Assembly: GCA_040954595.2 (NCBI GenBank)
Contig: CM082597.2
Location: forward strand, 4,836,001 to 4,900,000
DNA length: 64,000 nt
Direction of reading: 5' to 3'
Source of the DNA: Balanoglossus misakiensis
Taxonomy: Eukaryota > Hemichordata
Below are positions 1-13,616 of the stretch, piece by piece. Below the pieces are notes generated by a model that did no database searches, had not been told where the DNA came from, and was given only the letters and a program-made list of their open reading frames with translations. Each line of letters opens with the position of its first letter. The first letter of the stretch is position 1. A program made the position numbers and the translations under genes.

Positions 1-1085
1 CTTGAAATGAACATTTGGCAAAATGTGTTTAAGTTTACACGATTTTGGAAAACGTGCTCGCACAAATCATTTGCTTGCATCACACAGTGACGGCTCGACG
101 ACAAGGACGTTTCGATGGGGATTTGTGAGTTAATACGCAGAAAACTGTTCTCGTCACATAAATTGCTAACTTCATTCATCGACACGATGAAACCTGGGGC
201 GCCGAATGCATTTGTAATATAGATTTAAAACTACGCTATCTGTAACAATTTATATTTTTGGGTATTTCTGTTCTGTGTATTAACCATGGTTTTCTGTTCT
301 TCCTATAACAAGATTATATGCCAAGAATATATCTTTTCAACATGGTTCATGAGCGCATATTTCTCCTTAGTCTTTAAAGGAAAACCGAACATTGCAACCC
401 TAAAATGTAACACTTCTTTACGTAGAGCTGGAAACCCAATGGGTCTCAAAATGGTGGTTATAGGGATACAATATAGCGATCAACGTAATATCATATTCTG
501 CCAACATTTGTAATTCAAGCCATGCACTGATATCTCCTTCTAGACTCTCTGTAAAAATGACACCGGCGACTTTCAAGCTAAAATGGTAAACACCTGTTTC
601 AATTTCCCCCTTTAAATGATCATTCTTCACATACCTGAAAGAATGTTGCTCTTTAAAATAAAGTTTGTTACTAAATATGGTTTATGGGGCACAGCGAGAT
701 AGTCTGCTGACTGTTTATTGGCTAAGTGATTTGTGTGCAGCAAGGGTTTTCTTAGGTAACCAGTTTTCAGACAATATTCCAAACAAAACTCCAGCGGGAC
801 AGGACGGGGAGTCACCCTTTATATAAGACATATGCATGATGTATTTGACTATAAATTGAGGTTCAGGTCATAGTTGCGGCCGGTACTTGGTAATATTTTA
901 TGAAACAGAGCAACATTTCCTTAGATCCTGACCTGTATTCACTTATTGGATGATGTAGCGCCCACATGAGACGCCTACACGACGAATATTAATCATTCTG
1001 TTAATAAAACTGTTGCAGTACGAATGGGTATAAAATAATTATGTCGCTGAACTCAAGCTATGTTATATTCCCAGAGACTAATATC
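1..1085. other. Gene-free DNA, no supported feature
   Basis: AT-rich sequence with only short open frames (75 codons or fewer). I see no gene, RNA or repeat here. Confidence 0.5.
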
Positions 1086-1979
1086 TCACAAAGAATTTTC
1101 TCTACTCTTTGCATATTGAGATAGAGATATGTACTTTACCAGACGTTTGACAGGTGCTGTGACGTAAAGTGTGACCCTATATACTCCCATCGTGTGATGA
1201 CTGCTCAATCTCATCTTTAAGATGTGCTGAATAGATATTTCTACTGATGGGAAACTGTTTTGTGGTACATACACAATGCATACGGTACATCTTATTTTGC
1301 TTGGTTCAACCATGTTGCGGAATCTTTGGGCCTTAAGAAACCGCGTTTGCTCTAATTCAGCTGCAACTGAAAACACGACACGCTCTAGCAAGCAATAACA
1401 CTTGCGATCTGTACACAGCCGCAAATTTTTCAACGCAAACGGAATTCTCTTGTCTCGAAGGTTTTTAGAAAATGACATATAAACGCCGCGAGTGCTAACA
1501 CTCCAAACGTGCAAAATTCTCCCGGAAGTACACTTATGAAAATTCGCTGATTTTCGCCTTTGTGAATGTAGCGCTAAAGCACTTGCGCTAGCGAGAGAAA
1601 AACGCAAACCACACCGTCAGATATTTCTAACAGGAAGCGACAAGGTCTGATACAGCCAGCGTGACGAATGAAAGGTAGGCGTCATTAAGTTGGCGAGCGA
1701 TGATGCTTTAACGTGCGTGTTCCTAAATATTAGTAGCCACGCATAACGGCTTAATGTTTCACGGCTTGTGAGTCGTGATGCAGAATTCCAACCACCGTGG
1801 CGAACTATACCCGGTGAAAACAGGAACGCCGGATACATCACCATAGTAACACCCATGCGTGAAGGGACCGTAGTGCAGTCAGAACTTAAAACGAGCAAGC
1901 AGCAAACGGCCAAGGGGCGCACAGACCGCATTTTGCAACAAGCGTAACGTTGGTTACCGCAGCGTGAATGAAAATGCAT
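1086..1979 (-). pseudogene. Long open frame interrupted by one TGA; unrecognised, possibly chance
   Basis: On the minus strand an ATG at 1979 (A at -3) opens 120 codons to a TGA at 1619-1617. The same frame then continues open for about 175 codons to 1086. Nearly 300 codons with one internal stop is unusual for DNA of this composition, where roughly sixteen stops would be expected, although the locally higher CpG content reduces that figure. No domain, signal peptide, membrane segment or transposase motif was recognised in either half. The frame closes immediately upstream of the ATG (TAA near 1985). It could be a decayed gene, an exon pair, a mobile-element relic or chance; I lean to chance or relic. 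Confidence 0.15.
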
Positions 1980-2680
1980 TTCTTAAACTACAAGTTTTTT
2001 GTCACATTTATCTTAACCGGATTCCAAGGTGTGATGTAACTTATACTGCATGGCAGCAAACCACAGCCTGTCTGCGCTGTTCACAACGATATCCCTCCAA
2101 AGACATTACTAGTATTCATCTCACCTATCCAATTTTTAAACACAGACCGAGAGTTGTACATGTTTACTGTGCTTCTTAAGAAAGACCAGGTTACCCTTTC
2201 CTTGGTAAATATTGCATTCATAGTTTCTGCAATGCCAGTGGTATTATCAGTAAATGCTGAATTGTGATACCATCTTTACATACGTGCTCCAACCAAAGGC
2301 ATATGCATTCACCAGATGATAGCAATGTTAACGTTTTAGCATATAGCTATACTAAATTCAGTCGTGTCTCAGACGCATGTCTAATGTGAAAGGGAATACT
2401 TCTGAATCAGCACCAAATCCGCTTTCCAAAGAATTGTGTTACATTGTCTGTCACCATTTGCACGAAATACTTAACCTCAGGGCATATCTTGGATTTTGGA
2501 ATAGCATAGAAAATTTCCAGATTAACTCTTTCAGCGGTTAGATTCCTTTTAGGGTCAGTCACACTAAAATAGCACATTGACCCTTTTTAAACGACTGAAA
2601 TTCATTCATCACATTGTCAAGTAGTATGTGGCATACTTTAATGTTTTTCTCTATATTATGCATGGCTATGTCTGAATGCA

Positions 2681-2784
2681 TGTATGTAATTTGACAAATG
2701 CGGCACCTCCTATGGAATTGTACACGTTCTGTTAAAATTATCTCTTAGATTCCAGACAAGCCAGTTAACATAGCACCGTGATTG
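2681..2784 (+). repeat. Dispersed repeat family A, copy 1
   Basis: About 104 bp that aligns with 16583-16679. The best-conserved part is the block around CTCTTAGATTCCAGA, flanked by matching GACA/GCACCT and AGCA segments with small gaps. The copies are about 14 kb apart and well diverged, as expected of an old mobile element. Ends and class are unknown. Confidence 0.5.
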
Positions 2785-3713
2785 TCGAGTAAGCTCACTG
2801 TAATATAATAACATTGAATGATTTATTGAGGTGTGTCTGTACGATTTAATCCCCTTGACAACTTAACCCCACCACACAAATACACTGAAGCATTGTGTTC
2901 CCAAGACTGCCACACATTAAGGTCCATGGTGAAATAACACAAATTAAACGCAACGTTTTTGAAACTGGTAAACACTGATGGCGATTTTATAGTTGCATAG
3001 AAAATTGCATTGTACACAATGTATGTCATTCGAAGGGCATGGGTTATTTATCATTCCCCCAAACAAAGCTTTCCCAGGGAAATCTTTTTTACGATTTGTG
3101 CCGGGCAATTACCAGGGTAACTGAGATATAACCCCATCAGCGAACCAATGCAAGACGTGCCAGCCTCGGCTGTTCAGATGTCTTTCCTTTATGAATACAA
3201 GATGAAGAGATACCTAGTCTATAGTAGCAAAAAAATTGCACCAAATGTATGGTTTCTACCTCTAAGGTTGCCATGGTGATACTTTGTTGCAACTGTAGAG
3301 TGGAATCGCTGAGAGCTGTAGCTGATCGTCGCAGCGATAAGCTCGCGTCTCGCTTGGCAAACTATGCGAGATGCAGTAATGTAATTTGTGTTACCATAAG
3401 AACAAGCGACTTTGATTAAAATGTGGATATCAGGCTGGGTACATCGAAATTGGTTTGATGAACGTGTCGTACCGCGGGCAGTTGGCAGAAGCTGCAGCGA
3501 TCAGATATTAGACATGGAGCCTGTCTGTCTGTCTACCAGGGTCGCGTGTTTGGAAGAAAAAACTGCTCTTGTGATGACGATTTCTCTATGTCAGTGATCT
3601 ATTGTGAACCGAACAGAATTTACAGTTCGGTGTTTAGCCCTCAGTGACAGAAATAATCAAACACACACACATACAAGAACATACAGCATAGTCAAATAAA
3701 TGAGGGTATTTTA

Positions 3714-3788
3714 GACTTCAACTGAATGGGTCAAATCATAAAAATATTAAAGATTGTGATGACTTCAACTGAATGGATCAAATCATAA
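3714..3788 (+). repeat. Two-copy direct repeat, 28 bp, period 47
   Basis: The segment at 3714-3741 recurs at 3761-3788 with one mismatch (core CTTCAACTGAATGG). Simple local duplication. Confidence 0.8.
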
Positions 3789-5149
3789 TTGGATGAAACA
3801 CAGGGGGGATTTCATAAAAGTTTTATCGAGCAAAATACACAAAGGTGTAGTGGGATTTATTTTTAAGATGAACATAGGAATAAGCTTGATAGAAAGAGCT
3901 TTCCTTTTATATATTGCTCTTTGGTGTATAAGATGTTTTCAATCAAGTGATTTATGATACAAATTTGGTTGTCATAAACCTAGCAAGCTGGACCAAAAAA
4001 TTCCCACAAAGATTCTAAAAGAAAATTGACAAATCAGCAGAGGAGTGCATTTGTCTGAGCTGGCCAAGATTGGAAATATTTTGTCAGAACAATCAGTGCG
4101 TTGATCTTGGCTGGGCAAAGTTGGCTGGGCAAATTTTGTTTTGTTGGTTTTTCTTCGGTGCCAGACAGCTATAGCTTTTGCCAATGTCGAACTTGCTTTT
4201 TAATCAGGCAATGACAGATGTTGACATGGCTTCCGAAATGGAAACTCACCCGAATGGACATTTGAAAAACTTGTCTCAATTATTGTCTGGTTAGAACCGT
4301 GACTTGAATAATTATGCTTTAGTTCAAACCATCTTAAAACGAATAAAACTTGTATGACAGCATAGATCCGTGTCTAAACGCCAAATATATATCCAACTCA
4401 CACTGACAGTTGAGATGAATGTGATGAAGTGGACATTTTAGGCCTACCTACATGGATTTACGATCCAATGTTTCATGTTAGGTGATCCTAATATTTCCTG
4501 ATTTCCGAGAACGTGTACATTAGATAGGTTGTCAAATAAAACCACTCCATCTATACTGCATGTAGTGGATAGATTGTATTTGAATTATGTCATGTACCGC
4601 AATATGTCTTAGCACATCTAGGCTTTAAACATCTGAAGCAGTCGAGATCAATAATTTGTTAGACAACATATCATGCATCTCTCCCTCTGCCAGTGCTTTA
4701 TATCTCAAATAACTTTTTTTCGCAAGTGATATACGCTTTTTGAACACATTGATCATGCTATTCCCGAGACATTCCCCACTTTTAAGGTCACTTTGCTACA
4801 CAACGTCATGCGGGACATGTAAATGTGTCGGAACATTACTTACTTGGCCGGATAATTTGTTTTCACTATCTGATCGAGCGATGATATGCCAGGCTACGGC
4901 GCCTTCGCTTTATCTCTCATAGACTGCAAGAACAGAGGCGTTTGTAGCTGTGCGCACCACGAATCTAAATAGAGATATTCCAGAAGAGACAAATTACTGA
5001 GCGACTCACAAGCACCAGTACAATCTGCGCAATGTAACATAAACTGTAGAATTAAATGAGTATGAACGAAAAGTATGACAAGTTAAGCTAAAAGAAAGTT
5101 GAAAGTAGAGTACATATGTAACTTGAAAACAAAATAAAAATGTTGCAGC

Positions 5150-5267
5150 TACTGTAAAACAAGTTATTTTCGCGCGCAGGCCATTTTTGCAAAATATGCG
5201 AATAAAACAGTTGCCTTTTTTGATATCACAAAAATTTCCTGTTGCAAAAATAACCTGTTTTACAGTA
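5150..5267. mobile_element. 118-bp MITE with 24-bp terminal inverted repeats
   Basis: Left end reads TACTGTAAAACA followed by AGTTATTTTCGC. The right end, read inward on the other strand, is the same with two mismatches. The flanks carry near-identical 8-bp direct repeats (5142-5149 GTTGCAGC, 5268-5275 TTTGCAGC), as expected of target-site duplication and compatible with hAT-type insertion. There is no coding capacity, so it would have been moved by a transposase encoded elsewhere. The superfamily assignment rests only on duplication length. Confidence 0.75.
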
Positions 5268-8200
5268 TTTGCAGCTATATTTTTGCGTTTATTTCCTCTG
5301 ATCACGTGTCTGCATTTAACCTCCTTGCGGCTGCAGCACTCACATCTCAAAGTGAAGCAATTCCAAATATTTATATGGGAGGGAGCGCTTCCTGTCAAAC
5401 AGTTGATTTCGCAATAACCAAGTCGACTTTAATACTGTCCTCGTTCCTTCTATATAAACGCCGCATTTGATGGGTTTAGTCTTTGATTATGTCGCGGCGA
5501 TGTGCCGAGAATACTGATTTTTAAATCCACAAACTTGGACAAGAAAGGAATATCCATTTCCTGTCATGGTAAAAATGAGAACAAAGCTGTCGGTATGGCG
5601 AAACGTTACCGTGACAAAAAGATGTCAAAAACCCTAGTTGAAACTCAATCAATCATGTGCCACAGCTGGTGTTTTGAGTGAATTTGGGTTGATTGATAAT
5701 TGCCCGATGTAAAACCAGTCATGAAGGTTCCAGACATGATGAACCAATGGTTGTCATTTCTGCTAAATGTACGGACTATACATGTACGTGTATCTGTCAG
5801 CGGAGAAAACTCAAAAATGCACAACGCGACAGGTCTAACACGTCAAACCATGCAAGCTTTTAAGCTCACTGCCAAAGTAGTCCTCTGCAAATAGTCCACC
5901 GAGATAAAAGTTGTGCACACAATGAATACATAAGATTGAATTTGAATATGAGGAGTTTTTCCCTGATTGCGGGCTTCTTTGTTAGCATTGCACTTCTCAC
6001 ACTCAAAAACACACAGTGTGTGTTTAAAAAATAAAAATGAAAGGTACTTCACGATAGGCAATGCCATTGTTTGAAGACTTTGTCACTGTATGACGCCATA
6101 TTGAAATGAACATGTCATATAAATCGCTTTGGTCACAGTGAGTGTTTTTTGCGAGAAAACTGGTATTCCTTATAGAAGTTTGGCCATATATTGACATGGA
6201 ATAAAGATCTTTGTAATTTATTCATACGGAAAATGACAGGATCATGAAGTTAAAAAGACCCGAGGCAAGTATCAGGCTGATCCTATTTGCAATACTACCG
6301 GTACATACCTGAATATTAGAGATTACTAGGGCAGGTCATATTGCGTTTTAATCCAAGTGACTGAACCAGCAGGGTCACCTGGAGATTAGAGTGCTGTTCA
6401 GGAAATATCCCAGTTTCCTGTGTTTGAGTCACGACACCTTACGCCGTTGTCTCCTTCATGATAAAAATAGCCTTTCAAATGTCAACAGGAACACATTCAA
6501 CTGCTTGATCTAAAAACACGCTGGTTTATCATGTGGGTCACGAAAAGAATCGGATCTTATATCCGGATTGGAATTGACGTGTTGAATGAAGACAGTACAG
6601 GGTGACGCTGAACAGTGTGAGGTGTGTCTACATGTATAAACTAATACCGGATAAGAAAGTCAATGTCTGGGTATATGACACTTTGCTGTCACAAGATCTA
6701 TAGACATGCTGATCAGAACACCAATGTTAGTTCTGTTGAAGCCTCAGCAACGTGAGAGAACTTTCATTAGGGAAAACACTGAGTCATTACTTTCACAGAT
6801 AAAATACTAGTACAGTGGCAATACAGACAGGTATTGCAATTGGCATCACAATACGCGTGTTGAATGGTGAATTCTTTTTAAACATGTAAGCTCCTATACG
6901 TGTCTTGTTGGTTTGGGGGTTCAATATACTGACGTGTATAGTAGTATGACGTCATTATTTAGGATAGTTCCGATCTTTCACAATACCTATACCTAAAGAG
7001 AATAATGCTTTACAATGTCCTACATAGCCTTTTCCCCACCCAACACCATCTGGTTCCACACGGAGTCCAGGCATGCGACAGTTGTGTGTATTTACATTGT
7101 TCATTTAAGAATCGCTAATGTAGAGAAATTCATGACTCTATTGTACACTGCCTCCATTTTATATTCGACACAGAGTATACTATATGTGTTTGGTTCAAAA
7201 TGGTCAAAGGGTTTTATTTTCCTTTGATTCTGCCGACCGAACTTTTGTCCATTAGGCCATAAAATGACAATAAACCTAGGTCCATAAAAACATGACATAT
7301 GGTTTCATTTGAGTTTCCACAAGCATGGTGGTAGGTTTGCTAATGCGCATATGGTTTTCAACACAATCAAATCACTGATAAATATGCCGAAGGGACTTGC
7401 CTGTATTTACCTGTTACCACCACGCGCCCAAGGGCAGTTGCGCTAGTGTGTTTAATTGTAAACAATATTTAATGAAAATTTGATTTACATTTTATAGTAT
7501 TTCCGTGAGGAATATAAATTGTAATTTTTAACTATTTACCCTTCGATTCAAGGTACATAACATTGCTAATCGAGGATAACCTTAATTTTACCGTGAATGG
7601 CCGGGGTATTGTTGGCCAGGTAACACATTTTGTAATGCTCACTCTAATTGGTTGGCATGAATGAGTTGGTTAGGGAGTCTTTACCAGCCCGAGGCCAACC
7701 TGAGACCGGATGATGGCGCTCGGATACCATACACGTAACCGGTTATCTGTAATAGCGAACTATATACTATGACCGGCTAATGCACCTGTCTTCCACACTG
7801 TATTTCATAGCACACACTTCCTAAACCCCACTTCTACTGCATCACTTTTATGTGGCCCCTTTATCTGTGACTTCTTGGAAAAAGCAGACAGCTGGCGCCG
7901 ATGCTGCACGTCACCTGAACTACAAAACATGCCGAATAATGAATAAAAACACAATCGCCATGGAAAATATGAGAGTCATACGATATATTATCCTCCTAAT
8001 GTGGTAATAATGATGTAACTAAAAACTGATCGATGTCGACCGAGTAAGCCTTTCCTGCTCATAAGCTCTATATAGTATCACCATATTATTTTGACATAAC
8101 AGTACCCTGACTCGTAAAGAAGATACATTAAACATATCAAATAACAATATGTCTAGACATTAAGATTAGTTATTTACCTATGTCAACACATGGGTTTGCA

Positions 8201-9445
8201 AGCGTTTAATTGATACATTGATATAACACAGCTTCAAGACTGCCCATTTTCTCTTATTCACTTTTCGGAAGTACGTAAATAGCACAATTTCCTTGAAACG
8301 CGAATGAATGATTTCTTAAGCTTCCACCGGACACAAAACAGACATTCACGGAAGGAAACCATATATTGCTCGGGAAATGGTTACGCATGGAATTGATATA
8401 AAAACTGCATCATGTCGCCACATGACGTGATCGGGTATAAGACAGCGAAACATGCATTTAAATTGAAACTACAGGCCAGTTCTTCATGCGTACATTTTAG
8501 CATTTAGAGAGCAGAAAGAGATCGATAAATAGCTTATCAATCTTTGAATATTTCATATCAATTCGATCTAGTCGGTTTGTTTTCAATTTTTACCATAGAA
8601 ACAAATTAAGCGATCCTTCATTCTAAATGGATGCCTAGTTAATATACCGGTACATACAGGAATGCATTTCACCATGGAAATTAACTGAAAAGTGTAAATA
8701 TAGTTGCCAACAAAGCAGAATTCATTATTCGATTACAGTAAGCCAACAAACAGTAAGCAGAGGAATGAATCTTTTGGGATAACACACTCCTTTGATTCTA
8801 GTGTGTGAAGGTTGACTCCAGAAGGCGGCACTTAACAAAGGCGTAGTCATGTTAAAGTGAACAGAATAAAAATGCAATTCTGTCGTAGACTGTAACATTG
8901 CGCACCGCAAATTAAAGCCCCACTTTCGCTAACGTTTAATATCCTCAGGGTCGTTAACATCGTTTATTGCCGTATGATCAGCTGTTTCTTTCTGTGGCTG
9001 TCAACTCTCCGAATACAAATTTATCACTTTAATGGGTGACCCACTTTCAAATGTACAATGCGCCATAATGGGGTGAAAACGTGACCCAGTAAATGTGGTG
9101 ACTATTATGTTTTGTTTTAATCAACCTGACAATTCGGTGATACTGTGATAGGAAAACTTCTTGTGAAATAAACCAGTCTGTCGGAAATCGCGGCGCCAAC
9201 AAGTTAATATGGAAATGAATCGACAGTAATAGAGAGAATATTAAAAGCAATTAACAGGAAGTAGTTGTATCATTGGTTTCATGGGCTCTTCAAATTATAT
9301 ACCTTATATTATATATTACAATTAGAGTGATAATGTATTTAAAAGTGGAAGCAGGAACGCTATTATGAAATACCATGACCTTTACTTAGTCTCCTGATAT
9401 GAATCTGTTATCTGTTGCTGAATGTCAACTCCATGATTATTGCGA

Positions 9446-9458
9446 GGGGGGGGGGGGG
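9446..9458 (+). repeat. Homopolymer run of 13 G
   Basis: Uninterrupted G13. It is likely length-polymorphic and error-prone in sequencing. Confidence 0.9.
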
Positions 9459-9579
9459 CGAGAATGAATGAAGAAGGATAGTGTGATTGACGTACTTGTA
9501 GCTAGACTGAAGGCCAGAAAAAAAGATATGCATAGCTCAGTATATCGCTATGCACGAATGAGTGGATATTGCTTGGTTG

Positions 9580-9740
9580 TTTAATTGATTGAATGATCGA
9601 TCGATGGCTTACATGTGGTTATGATGGATGGATGGTTTGACAGGGTAAAATTGGTAGACCGGGCTTGATGGATGGATTTGTGCATGCATTTTACGATTGA
9701 TTGATTGAAGAGTGCATTGGTGGATGCATGGACAGAATCT
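9580..9740 (+). repeat. Degenerate GATG/ATTG tetranucleotide region
   Basis: Clusters of GATGGATGG, GATTGATTG and GATCGATCGATGG separated by unique bases: an old, eroded tetranucleotide microsatellite. Confidence 0.6.
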
Positions 9741-12700
9741 ACAAAACTCGAGCAATATGTTTGTTTTTGAGATGTTACCGCACGTCAGTTTGTGGCCTGT
9801 TCTATATGGATTTTGAAAACTTGCTTATTTGCATAACGGAGGTATACAGCCTGAATAAATGAACCTGGAACTGATATTTTTACATGTAATTCCTCGGAAT
9901 AAGCAAACTTTAAAAAGTCTTGTCAAAATCCTTCTTGGATTATTTCATTTAAGGCATGGGTGCCAAGTTTATCGAGTCATCTGTACTTATTTTATTGTGT
10001 GTCTCCTGTTTCAACAGAAATTATTGCGTGCGGCGTGAACATCTGAAATAAAGGAAAGAAGCCGAATGTTGAATTTTCCTGCGACATAAGAGCTGTACTG
10101 TCAGAAGTCCAGGAACGTGACGATCTGCTATTGCAACAAATCTTAGCACTTTTACCCGTTTTATGTCAGCCGCCGGCGAAGAGCCTGAAGTTAGCGACAA
10201 AGGGTTGTACAATTACAAGTCCATTTTCACTGATGCATTTTCACTGATGCAGTCTGAGTTTGCTATCTGAAGGGTTTGGCAGTCACAGTCAACTGTAAAG
10301 GCACCGTCATCTCTGGCTTTACCTGGACGGCCATTCTGCCACGCCGGTCGTTTAAAGTGTTGTCTCCTTTCTATTGTTAAATACACGCAGCTTTTGCAGA
10401 TAACACAGCGAATGAAGCTAATTTTAACGAAGCTAATTTGGACAGCGCTGTGAGAATATGTAATGCAAATACTCTAGGTGAAGCCAAAGTCACGTGGAGA
10501 AGCAATGTAGTGGAAGGGAGAGGCATGCAGATAATGGTGTCTCTCGAATAAAAGGGATGTTAGAATTCACGCACGTTTGCATTGCACAACCGTGGAAACA
10601 GAAGTAGAAGATTTTGGTACAACCAAACTTTCTCATGTAGTATGGTGTGGTGTGGCGAAGAATATCAGCAGTTAAACTGTCACTAGCTTAGTTGATTGCC
10701 CGTTATCACCAAAATCCTAAAATATGAGGGCGAACACCGGTTCCATATAAGCATCAGGGCACACTCGCTTGTTGCTACAAACTATTCATCTGGTGCTATC
10801 TAGGCATTTGTGTCGCAAACACACAAGTTTAATATATAGGCTTTTGATAAAACAGGTGATATCTGGCCCGTCATCTACGGAAGAAGCAAGCCTGCAAATA
10901 CGTGCACTATCTCGGAATCGTCTGTGAGAGAAATCCAAACGGCGGTTGAAAAAAAACACACCTGGATTGAGTCTCGCTTGCAAGAACACACCCAACAGAC
11001 AGTGCAAATGATAGTAAATACTGTTATCATCTTAATATATCAACAGGCAAGAACTCAGGTTTGTCTTATCGCAAACAAGCCGTTTCTCTAAAGCGAAAGA
11101 AAACGTGACAAACGCTGGCCAACATTGATGTTATCACGCTGATTGGACAAATAGATAATTCGTAACAGATAATGAAAGATATTACCAGCAATACACCCAC
11201 TGAATTTATTACAAAATGTTTTTATAATCGTGTCAAAGTGGTTTGTATCCATGGAAACAGGAAAGTGGATTATACAAACCTCGTCAGGCCAAGCGTTTTT
11301 ATCGAAAAGTGCATGCAGTACCCCACTGAAGAAGAAGTCGGTTAGCGTAATATCATAGGCTATCCAATTTCAAAAGTGCATTTACCGGGTACCTTCAAAT
11401 TTTAGAATAGTTTCCCTGATTGCATAATATAACATGGTTTTATGTTGATATGCATAAATACCGCCCCCTGTGTTGTAACAGGATATTCTTTATCCTGAAT
11501 GAGATGACGTCACCAAAATAACTTGGCTTGATTTTGGTTATATTTTAATTATTTAACGTTGTAGCCTGTATTTTAACTTACTGGCATAGTCCTTAGATGG
11601 GTATAGGAAAACTGGAATGTTGAGAATCGAACCAAAACATGTTGACTATTTATACATGACATGTATAACACTTTCCTTTCCTATACAGAGACTGGTATAT
11701 ACTGAGACTGGTAAAATGTAGGTTCTCAATTCTCAGGACCACAAAAATAACACACTTCCCGGAAAGGTATCATCGCAGACCATTCACCGTGTAATATGGC
11801 CTTTCTGTCGAACCACCGGGGTGGAATTATTCTAAATAGCACTTTAAGTGGAAGACGGTAAAAATAGGAGGAAGCATAATTGCCGGTAAACTGTACTGCA
11901 AGTACAATGCCGCCTGTAATTTAGTCGAAATGCACAGGTGCACTATCATATGCCAATTTAGTTAAACGTAGCATAATGTTGGCAATGGTCTTCGCTTGGT
12001 GTAGTCTATCCAGCCGTATGTCGTCATGTGTGTCTTCCAAAACTTAGTGCGGGAACATGGCCAGATACTAGACACAGCTTTGAGCGTGCTGCGGCCATAA
12101 CCTTTTTTGAGAAACCCTTCAATGCTAACTCGATCCGCACATTGATGACCCACTGTTGTACTGTGTGTTAACTTAACTAGATAGCGGGACCTAGAAGTGT
12201 TGTCATAACAATGCCAGTACTCAAATCAAATGCCGGCTGGCCAGGACCAAGTGTGAGTGAACCGCGGGTAGTGTTTGTGTTGGTGACAACCAGAGTACTT
12301 GCACTTTTGCTAAGATCTGTCAAAACCGTACCGCAAGTCTTACAGCAGAAAAAGGTGTGAAAAAAACACAATACACTACCAACGTCTTGGCAACCACTGG
12401 TGACTCCTTGGGTGAGAATCATCTTAAAAGCATCATGTGACCCCGTTGCAACCTTTCTGCTGCATCCGTTTCGAAAATATAATATATCGACGTAACAAGT
12501 CCAGGCGGAACTTGTCTGTGACAAGTAGTGCCCTATTTGTGTGAATTGCTTTTGAGTAAGTGATAGAAGCCCATTACCGCCTTATTCATGTCTTGTACCC
12601 ACACCCTACCCCTTTTAACTTGTTTCCGGGTACGTGACGTAAAAATGTTAATGATATATAACATATCTTTCCAGGTTGGCTTCTCCATCAACACAACCTG

Positions 12701-13550
12701 GAGACCTTATCATTGAATACAGCATATATTAATTATTATTGTCAAAGACTTGCAGTTACAACTGGTAAAATAATTTAAATTCAGTGTGTTTATTTCATAG
12801 TAAGCTGAATTGTGGTGGTGGCGACATAACTGCGATTGTGGCCATCTATATTTAAAATGTTATATGCCAATATTTCATTTATATAGTCAGTTTGACTGTA
12901 AAATTTTAAAAAGCCTTTCTCTACAGAAATCATGATTTGTATGTTTCAAGTTACAAGATAGGTGGCAGTGCAATCTTTCTGCCATGTCATTTACATAACT
13001 TATAATAATGCCAGTACTTCAGTTACAAGCAAATACAACACAGGAGGAAAATGAACCCACAGTTTCCAAGAACATCATCCAAAAGTACCAACTTTAAAGT
13101 ATGTTCAGCTTTCCTGATAATTTTCTGCAATACATTATGCATAGTCAACACTCAAGAACCATATTTTATTGATAGCTTTAAGTGGTTGCCAGGGGGTCTC
13201 ATTTGCCACGGACATCTGCTTCCCACAACCTCCCCCCCCTCCCCCCCCCCTACACAAACAGAAAGATGCGCCATCGGTAGACAGACACCTAAATTGGAAA
13301 TTATTTCAGGAAGAACTTATCATACTTTAGTACAAATAAATAAAATTATACCAAGACTTTCCTCATTTGCTTACATTGACACATGGAAAATTTACTGGCA
13401 TGATATAATTACAAATAAATTAGGCAATACATAATATAATGTGTTATGGATGTTTCATATCAAGATCTAATTTCAGTGAGTGATATAGATGTCATGCATG
13501 CAGACGTAATTTATTTAACTAATCCCATCTATAGGCAATGATTATCGTAT

Positions 13551-13616
13551 GTTGCGTATTTTATTTACATACTGAACTGGTTGTATTTTGCATATTTTAT
13601 TCACATACTGAACCAG
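13551..13616 (+). repeat. Two-copy direct repeat of about 30 bp
   Basis: The segment ending CACATACTGAACCAGG (to 13616) matches the one just upstream ending TACATACTGAACTGG, each preceded by TTGC(G/A)TATTTTATT. Local tandem duplication with several substitutions. Confidence 0.7.

Larger units (their letters stand above)
1980..5149. other. Gene-free DNA with small repeats
   Basis: No supported gene. It contains one copy of a dispersed repeat (2681-2784), a short GTCT run near 3523, an AC run near 3661 and a tandem 28-bp duplication (3714-3788). All open frames are short and unrecognised. Confidence 0.5.

Noticed and set aside
5452-5459. TATATAAA as a promoter
   Set aside because: No gene, start-site context or downstream frame; such strings are frequent in AT-rich DNA.
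11621-11640. tRNA B-box-like GGTTCGATTC on the minus strand
   Set aside because: No A-box at the right distance and no acceptor or anticodon stems can be drawn. No tRNA or rRNA gene was found elsewhere.
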